The notes below the pieces were generated by a model. The model worked only from the letters and a program-made list of their open reading frames with translations. It had not been told where the DNA came from and did not search any database. Both the position numbers and the translations under genes were made by a program. Of a DNA stretch of 64,000 bases, positions 59,570-64,000 are shown piece by piece. Each line of letters opens with the position of its first letter. Within the stretch, counting starts at the first letter, position 1. The stretch is from Flavihumibacter petaseus NBRC 106054 (GTDB lineage Bacteria > Bacteroidota > Bacteroidia > Chitinophagales > Chitinophagaceae), in the NCBI RefSeq assembly GCF_000974785.1, contig NZ_BBWV01000001.1, positions 1,054,001 to 1,118,000 of the forward strand, given 5' to 3'.

Positions 59570-59742
59570 TTAGTAGCAATCCGGTTCTTCAAACAGACAT
59601 TGTTCAGGCTTAAAACCAGTCTTATCCTAGTGTCAAAATGGCCTCTTCCCTATGTAAACCCACCCCTTTATGCGGAGATGACACCAGGATAAAGCTATTT
59701 TCAGACTTTTTTAAAGCTACTCTAAACAACCCTTTTTGTTGA

Positions 59743-59805
59743 TTCGTCACAGGCTTAAAGCAGGTTCGTCACAGGCTTAAAGCCAATTCGTCACAAAGTG
59801 CTGAA
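59743..59805 (+). repeat. Three direct repeats of a 19-base element at exactly 22-base spacing
   Basis: TTCGTCACAGGCTTAAAGC is found at 59743-59761 and again, identical, at 59765-59783; a third copy begins at 59787 (TTCGTCACAAAG) and diverges after 9 bases. The set ends about 20 bases before a TAnnTTTG promoter element. The core GTTCGTC/ATTCGTC resembles the AlgR box (LytTR family) as I remember it, and 21-22 base spacing is usual for LytTR dimer sites. Confidence 0.75.
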
Positions 59806-59823
59806 AGGCCTGAACCTGCTGCC

Positions 59824-59831
59824 TACTTTTG
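59824..59831 (+). promoter_or_regulatory. Putative -7 promoter element for the unknown gene at 59890
   Basis: TACTTTTG is an exact TAnnTTTG match. The third 22-base repeat ends near the expected -33 position, where an activator would contact RNA polymerase. Leader of about 50 bases before the ATG. Confidence 0.6.
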
Positions 59832-59889
59832 AAATCCGGGCCAGTCCCCGGGATTTAACAATCAAATTATCTTTTTAAAAACCACCATT

Positions 59890-60459
59890 ATGAGCAAGAT
59901 TTCAGAAAACCTGCTTGTCAACAAGGCAAGGGGTAAAATGGGCGATCAGATTATGTACAAACAAAGGGGGAACAAAACCTTCCTGTGCAAAATCCCCAAA
60001 TACGACAAAAATGCCCCCATTACAGCGAAACAGGAAATCGCCAGGGACCGTTTCGCCGAGGCTGCCCAATATGCCCGGGAAGCTATTGCCAACCCTGAAC
60101 TGAAAACGGAATATGCCAAAATGCTTGGACCCGGCAATACCGCCTTTAACCTCGCTTTCCGCGATTACCAGAAAGCACCGGTCATTACGCTCATAGACAC
60201 CAGCGCATATACCGGCCGCCCGGAAGAAACTATTGTTATTCTGGCCACAGATGACTTCCGGGTAGCTTCTGTGTGGGTAAGCATCTGTTCGGAAACCGGC
60301 GAATTACTGGAAGAAGGCAATGCCATGCTGCATCCCATTTACCGGGACAAATGGACCTTTACGTCTAAATCAGACCATCACGATCTGGCAGTAGGCATGG
60401 TACGCGTCGCGGCAGCAGATCTTCCCGGAAATACAACAGAACGGGTGATGGGGTGGTAA
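59890..60459 (+). CDS. Conserved unknown protein behind the repeat promoter
   Basis: A 189-residue protein I cannot name with confidence. The N-terminal ~75 residues (LLVNKARGKMGDQIMYKQRG and KQEIARDRFAEAAQYAREA) look like a recurring Bacteroidota module that begins with a KARGKxGDxxxY-type hairpin; the C-terminal ~100 residues are beta-rich with a WTFTSK segment. There is no signal peptide, Cys or catalytic motif. Its unusual feature is control: it directly follows the 22-base repeat array and promoter. MsrA follows 66 bases later. Confidence 0.8.
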   Translation: MSKISENLLVNKARGKMGDQIMYKQRGNKTFLCKIPKYDKNAPITAKQEIARDRFAEAAQYAREAIANPELKTEYAKMLGPGNTAFNLAFRDYQKAPVITLIDTSAYTGRPEETIVILATDDFRVASVWVSICSETGELLEEGNAMLHPIYRDKWTFTSKSDHHDLAVGMVRVAAADLPGNTTERVMGW

Positions 60460-60525
60460 AAACCGCTGACACGCAGGTTTGAACATTACCTCACGAAACG
60501 GGTTATTATTAAACAACATCAAATT

Positions 60526-61032
60526 ATGGCAACGGAAAAAGCAATTCTTGCAGGCGGGTGTTTCTGGGGCGTGGAAGAACTGATCCGCGACCTCCCGGGT
60601 GTTACCCATACCGTCGTAGGTTATACGGGTGGCGATGTGAAAAACGCCACTTATCGTAATCATGGCAGTCATGCCGAAGGCATTGCCATTGACTTCGACC
60701 CCGAAAAGCTTTCCTACCGGAAACTGCTGGAATTCTTTTTCCAGATCCATGATCCCACCACCAGGAACCGCCAGGGAAATGACCGCGGAACCTCCTACCG
60801 GTCTGCTATTTTTTACAACAGTAAGGAACAGCAGCAAACAGCAATGGAGATTATTGCTGCCATGAACGCATCCGGCAAGTGGCCGGGCACCATTGTAACG
60901 GAAGTAGTGCCTGCCGGTGATTTCTGGGACGCTGAGGAAGAGCACCAGGACTATCTCCGCAAACACCCCAACGGGTATACCTGCCATTGGGTACGGCCGG
61001 ACTGGACGCTGGCGGAAGCTGTATCGAAATAG
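60526..61032 (+). CDS. msrA: Peptide methionine (S)-S-oxide reductase
   Basis: A 168-residue MsrA that repairs oxidised methionine in proteins using thioredoxin. The catalytic Cys12 is in GGCFWGVEE, followed by [12 protein letters not shown] and the central [21 protein letters not shown] second Cys near the end (GYTCHWV) could be the resolving residue. No signal peptide, so cytoplasmic. It follows the repeat-promoter gene in the same direction and might be cotranscribed with it. Confidence 0.97.
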   Translation: MATEKAILAGGCFWGVEELIRDLPGVTHTVVGYTGGDVKNATYRNHGSHAEGIAIDFDPEKLSYRKLLEFFFQIHDPTTRNRQGNDRGTSYRSAIFYNSKEQQQTAMEIIAAMNASGKWPGTIVTEVVPAGDFWDAEEEHQDYLRKHPNGYTCHWVRPDWTLAEAVSK

Positions 61033-61033
61033 T

Positions 61034-61144
61034 CCGCTGGGCTCGCTGCGTTTGCTGGCCGTTATCATTGCCCTGCTTACGGTCAGTGTGCAGGCAGTAA
61101 AAGCAGCGCTCGTCAACCCGGTGAAGAGCCTGCGAAGCGAATAA
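61034..61144 (+). pseudogene. Fragment of a MacB/FtsX permease (last ~36 residues)
   Basis: Immediately after the msrA stop, a frame without its own start reads [20 protein letters not shown], then QAVKAALVNPVKSLRSE and a stop. This is the last TM helix and conserved tail of MacB/FtsX-type permeases; the complete permease in this window ends NPARSLRSE in the same way. The remainder of such a gene is absent, so this is a deletion remnant. Confidence 0.8.
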
Positions 61145-61147
61145 TTG

Positions 61148-61753
61148 TCAGGTTGTGATCAGGCCATTGATAAAATCCGTCCACATCTTTTCTGACCCCC
61201 CAGCCTTTGCACCGAGCGATACCACATAGTTGCGGAGGCGGTCAAACAGGGAACCCGAATCATTGGTTTCCTCATTACGGCCGAAATACTTTGCCGAAAC
61301 TTCGTTCCCGCTCCGTGCAAGAATAAAGATGGAAGCCGCGCCTTCCTTAAAAAAATGCGCTGTATCATTACTTTGTTCTTCCGGATTCCTGCAGGTCCGC
61401 AACCGCATACCCATACTCTCGCTGGCATCAGGGTCAACACCCTCTTCGAGGCGGTCTGCTTTTACCCAATCATAACCATCACCAGCAGACGAACCCGGTC
61501 CAGGTATATCGATCTTAAGATAATCTCCCTCCCTGATTTCGGCGCGCAGATCCCCCGCTTCCTGTCCCCATATCTTTACATCAAATGCATGCGCTCCTGC
61601 CACTTTACCCCAGGTCATGGGATGCAGCAAACGGCTCACAGCCATCCTGAAAAGTACTATGGCATCAGGTTCTGAGGGCGCAAGTGTATGGGCATACAGG
61701 TCAAGTGATTTACCGCGTTCGTTCTCCGGAACTATTGAAGATGGCGTTTTCAT
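61148..61753 (-). CDS. Conserved unknown protein, 201 residues
   Basis: A soluble 201-residue protein that I do not recognise. It begins MKTPSSIVPENERGKSLDLY and has no signal peptide or membrane segment. The sequence is mixed alpha/beta, with an aromatic HPMTWGKVAGAHAF stretch and acidic patches (DIPGPGSSAGDGYDW). No catalytic motif is evident. On the minus strand TAATTTTG (61772-61765) matches the promoter consensus, but would leave a leader of only about five bases. It is convergent with the permease fragment and divergent from tRNA-Cys. Confidence 0.75.
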   Translation of the reverse strand: MKTPSSIVPENERGKSLDLYAHTLAPSEPDAIVLFRMAVSRLLHPMTWGKVAGAHAFDVKIWGQEAGDLRAEIREGDYLKIDIPGPGSSAGDGYDWVKADRLEEGVDPDASESMGMRLRTCRNPEEQSNDTAHFFKEGAASIFILARSGNEVSAKYFGRNEETNDSGSLFDRLRNYVVSLGAKAGGSEKMWTDFINGLITT

Positions 61754-61808
61754 AAAATATTGCTCAAAATTATTATGCCAATATAGTCTACCATTTCAAT
61801 AGACTTAT

Positions 61809-61816
61809 TATATTTG
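61809..61816 (+). promoter_or_regulatory. Putative -7 promoter element of tRNA-Cys
   Basis: TATATTTG matches TAnnTTTG exactly and lies 5 bases before the first base of the mature tRNA, so transcription would start at or very near the tRNA 5' end. Confidence 0.6.
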
Positions 61817-61821
61817 CTTAT

Positions 61822-61892
61822 GGTCATGTGGCCGAGGGGCTAGGCATAGGTCTGCAAAACCTGTTACGCTGGTTCGAATCCAGTCGTGACCT
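61822..61892 (+). tRNA. tRNA-Cys (anticodon GCA)
   Basis: A 71-base cloverleaf: acceptor GGTCATG pairs with CGTGACC (one G-T pair); the D arm is GCC/GGC; the anticodon stem TAGGT/ACCTG encloses CTGCAAA, giving anticodon GCA; the T arm GCTGG/CCAGT encloses TTCGAAT. The unpaired discriminator base is T, the expected identity base for tRNA-Cys. CCA is not encoded. Confidence 0.93.
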
Positions 61893-61908
61893 CTTCCAAT
61901 TTTTCTTT

Positions 61909-63114
61909 ATGCTGGTGAATTACATGGCATTTGCCATACCGCTTTTTCTTGCCCTGATGTTAACGGAATACCTGGTGTCCCGAAAACAGAAGAAAGCTGT
62001 TTATCATTTTGAAAGTTCCATTACCAACATCAGTGTTGGTATTGCAGAACGGTTTTCAGATGCCCTGATAACCGGAACTTTCTTTTTTGTATACGACTAT
62101 CTTCAAAAGCACTATGGAATTTTTACCATAAAGCCCACCATAGTCACCGGCATTGTTTTGTTGCTGCTGACGGATTTTGTGTGGTATTGGTACCACCGCT
62201 TCGCGCATGAGATTAACCTGTTCTGGGCAGCTCATGTTGTACATCACCAGAGCGAAGATTTCAATTACACAGTATCTGCCCGCATTACACTTTTTCAGTC
62301 GGTGATCCGGACCGGCTTCTGGTGCATCCTTCCGGTTATTGGCTTCCCGGCGTCTATGATCACTGCCGTATTAATCGTACATGGTTTGTATCCCTTCTTC
62401 ATTCATACCCAACTCTGGGGAAAATGGGGTATACTGGAATACATTCTGGTAACGCCCTCGCACCACAGGGTTCATCATGCCTCTAACCCGGAATACCTGG
62501 ACAAAAACTACGGCGACATCTTTATTATCTGGGATAAACTGTTCGGAACCTTCCAGGCGGAAGACGGCAGACCGATTGTATACGGACTCACCAAGCCTTT
62601 GCGGTCAAACAGTTTTCTGTGGCAACACTTCCACTACGTTATCGAACTGGTGATTGCCATGAAGCGGCAGCCAACCTTTGCTGGTAAAGTCAGGTTGCTA
62701 TTCGGGCGCCCGGATGAAGTTGGTGACGCACCCAGGGTGATTGCTGAAAAGTACTTTGGGATCCGCAGATCTACCATGGCAGCCAACAGGGGATTAAGTC
62801 ACTACGTGATTGCCCAGGTGGGAACATTGCTGGTACTACTTTTTGCTTTCCTGCTGTTTGCAGATCACATTGACTGGCCATTCCAGATCTTATTCACCCT
62901 CTTCCTGTTGCTTACCCTCATCAACTGCGGCGCCATTCTCGAACAACGAACATGGGTTTTTTCGCTGGAATATGCGAGAATGATTTTGCTTTGCAGTGCA
63001 TATCTTCTTTACGAACCGGACCTGTTCATGCTGTTTCCGCTGCTGGCCCTGGTGACGGTTACCATCATCTATTACCGGCCATTAAAAAAACTTTACCTGG
63101 CTTGGGTATATTAA
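61909..63114 (+). CDS. Sterol desaturase/fatty acid hydroxylase-family membrane protein
   Basis: A 401-residue integral membrane enzyme. The start is the ATG at 61909 (MLVNYMAFAIPLFLALM); an upstream extension would run through tRNA-Cys and is rejected. The three His clusters of the diiron hydroxylase family are visible: HRFAH, HVVHH and HRVHH (with SNPEYLDKNYGD following). Eight or so membrane segments are predicted by eye, with an extra C-terminal block of about four. Bacterial members hydroxylate or desaturate lipids or carotenoids; the substrate here is unknown. It starts 16 bases after the tRNA and may depend on its promoter. Confidence 0.93.
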   Translation: MLVNYMAFAIPLFLALMLTEYLVSRKQKKAVYHFESSITNISVGIAERFSDALITGTFFFVYDYLQKHYGIFTIKPTIVTGIVLLLLTDFVWYWYHRFAHEINLFWAAHVVHHQSEDFNYTVSARITLFQSVIRTGFWCILPVIGFPASMITAVLIVHGLYPFFIHTQLWGKWGILEYILVTPSHHRVHHASNPEYLDKNYGDIFIIWDKLFGTFQAEDGRPIVYGLTKPLRSNSFLWQHFHYVIELVIAMKRQPTFAGKVRLLFGRPDEVGDAPRVIAEKYFGIRRSTMAANRGLSHYVIAQVGTLLVLLFAFLLFADHIDWPFQILFTLFLLLTLINCGAILEQRTWVFSLEYARMILLCSAYLLYEPDLFMLFPLLALVTVTIIYYRPLKKLYLAWVY

Positions 63115-63545
63115 CGCCGATGTTGTACTTGATGATCCAGTGACCATTTCCCGCCTCCCTCAATGAACAGGAAAATACTTCCCAGCAGCATGGCCCAATC
63201 GGTCCGGCTGTCGTGTAAGACTTGCCAGAAGCCGGCCTTTACAAAAATTGCCTGTTTCGTAGTCACCATTGCTACAATCATAATCAACGTCAGCGGGATA
63301 GCCGCCATTCGGGTAAAGCATCCCAGTAATACCATCAGGCCGCAAATGAGCTCAGTAACACCCACTAAAGGACCGAATATTTCCGGCAGCGAGAGACCAA
63401 TATCACGAAACCGGCCGCTTCCCAGTTTTTCCGGAAACAAAAATTTCTGAATGCCTTCGGAAAGGAAAACGGCACCCACCATTAACCTGACCAGGATAGT
63501 GGATGCCGCACCGTCTGTTCTAAGAATCGCGTGAAGCGTACTCAT
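63111..63545 (-). CDS. DoxX-family membrane protein
   Basis: A 144-residue four-helix membrane protein of the DoxX family. The start at 63545 (MSTLHAILRTDG) lies one base after the sulfatase stop on the same strand; an earlier ATG would lie inside that gene. Typical segments: LVRLMVGAVFLSEGIQKFLF, then GPLVGVTELICGLMVLLG and LTLIMIVAMVTT. DoxX proteins are linked to respiratory and detoxification functions, but mechanism is unclear. The stop overlaps the sterol-desaturase stop by 4 bases. Confidence 0.9.
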   Translation of the reverse strand: MSTLHAILRTDGAASTILVRLMVGAVFLSEGIQKFLFPEKLGSGRFRDIGLSLPEIFGPLVGVTELICGLMVLLGCFTRMAAIPLTLIMIVAMVTTKQAIFVKAGFWQVLHDSRTDWAMLLGSIFLFIEGGGKWSLDHQVQHRR

Positions 63546-63546
63546 A

Positions 63547-64000
63547 TTAAATCGGAAAATAAAAATCCAGTGCTGCAACTTCAGGAATGCGTTCACTGCG
63601 CAAAGCCGGCCAGCGTGGCGCCTGCAATTGCTTTTCCCATTCAGCGAGCGCTTTCTTCAATTCCGCAACGCGGGAAGCCTGACCAGTTGAAAGATCATTG
63701 GTCTCGCTCAGATCGTCGGCAATATTGAAAAGAAGAGATTTCCCGCTCCGCTCGTTGATATACAGTTTCCAGTCTCCTTTCCTTACAGCTTTGGAATAAC
63801 CGTTTCTCCAGAAAAGTGTTTCATGAGGTCTGCCGCTATTATGGCCATTAAGATACGGGCGGAGATCCACGCCATCAAAGGCTTTGTCCTTCGGCAGCGA
63901 AATCCCTGCCAACGCCACCGCAGTGCCGAATATGTCGAGGTTGCTCACCGGCAGTTCATAGACCTTACCAGCCGGAATTTGTCCGGGTAATCTGAAAATC
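63547..64000 (-). CDS. Sulfatase, C-terminal part (5' end outside window)
   Basis: The C-terminal ~150 residues of an arylsulfatase-type enzyme; the frame is open to base 64000. Recognisable family segments are LDIFGTAVALAG, PYLNGHNSGRPHETLFWRNG, SKAVRKGDWKLYI and LLFNIADDLSETNDL. The formylglycine site and most metal ligands would lie outside the window. A GTG at 63948 within this stretch is an internal Val, not a start. Together with the many glycosidases it hints at degradation of sulfated polysaccharide. Confidence 0.9.
   Translation of the reverse strand, partial: IFRLPGQIPAGKVYELPVSNLDIFGTAVALAGISLPKDKAFDGVDLRPYLNGHNSGRPHETLFWRNGYSKAVRKGDWKLYINERSGKSLLFNIADDLSETNDLSTGQASRVAELKKALAEWEKQLQAPRWPALRSERIPEVAALDFYFPI

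Noticed and set aside
59743-59805. CRISPR array
   Set aside because: Only three short copies with 3-base gaps, no spacers of constant length and no cas gene; spacing fits an operator.
61828-61908. Longer N-terminus for the sterol-desaturase-family protein
   Set aside because: It would translate through tRNA-Cys; the ATG at 61909 starts directly at the first membrane segment.

Overview
The window looks like ordinary chromosome from a member of the Bacteroidota, most likely the Chitinophagaceae (Chitinophaga, Niastella and relatives). Supporting signs are a SusC/SusD pair next to a hybrid two-component regulator with periplasmic propellers, many signal-peptide glycoside hydrolases, LytS-type kinases, few Shine-Dalgarno sequences, and several exact matches to the Bacteroidota -7 element TAnnTTTG. 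No phage, insertion sequence, CRISPR array or plasmid function is visible. The genus is an inference.

Layout. 0-9.5 kb: the end of purU, an NmrA-like protein, two tandem LytS-type histidine kinases without a response regulator, a membrane-anchored unknown protein, a cupin, a small Cys-rich exported protein, a GH10 xylanase, an MhqD/MhqO-like esterase-dioxygenase pair and an exported amidohydrolase. 9.5-16.6 kb: a tight five-gene signalling operon (response regulator-kinase, CHASE3/GAF hybrid kinase with three receivers, lone receiver, CheR, CheB without receiver) with no chemoreceptor. 16.6-24.3 kb: esterase, DinB, hemerythrin-like protein, Cys-rich copper-protein-like gene, an ECF42-type sigma factor with its DGPF partner, a RibD/DHFR-like reductase, a serine hydrolase fused to a glycogen-binding-like domain, and a PQQ-type propeller. 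24.3-32.3 kb: GH95 fucosidase with a zinc alcohol dehydrogenase, a P-type cation ATPase and a GMC oxidoreductase. 32.3-46.2 kb: a polysaccharide utilisation locus (hybrid regulator, SusC, SusD, GH30, GH16) interrupted by an inverted MacB/FtsX-type permease. 46.3-52.5 kb: a tripartite RND efflux operon led by a small acidic protein. 52.5-59.5 kb: a PGM1-like ATP-grasp ligase, an SRPBCC protein, a GH29 fucosidase and a GH2 beta-galactosidase. 59.5-64 kb: a conserved unknown protein behind three 22-bp-spaced direct repeats, msrA, a permease fragment, another unknown protein, tRNA-Cys, a sterol-desaturase-family membrane enzyme, DoxX and the end of a sulfatase.

How the genes fit together. The main theme is degradation of plant- or microbe-derived polysaccharide: xylanase, two alpha-L-fucosidase families, beta-galactosidase, GH30, GH16 and a sulfatase, with the hybrid regulator probably sensing an oligosaccharide and switching on susC onward. 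The second theme is signalling and stress response.

The least explained items are the CheB/CheR-hybrid kinase operon, the 22-bp repeat promoter with its unknown gene, the orphan ATP-grasp ligase and the serine hydrolase-carbohydrate-module fusion. I saw no complete new defence or mobile system. All identities come from motif recognition by eye; no database search was run.
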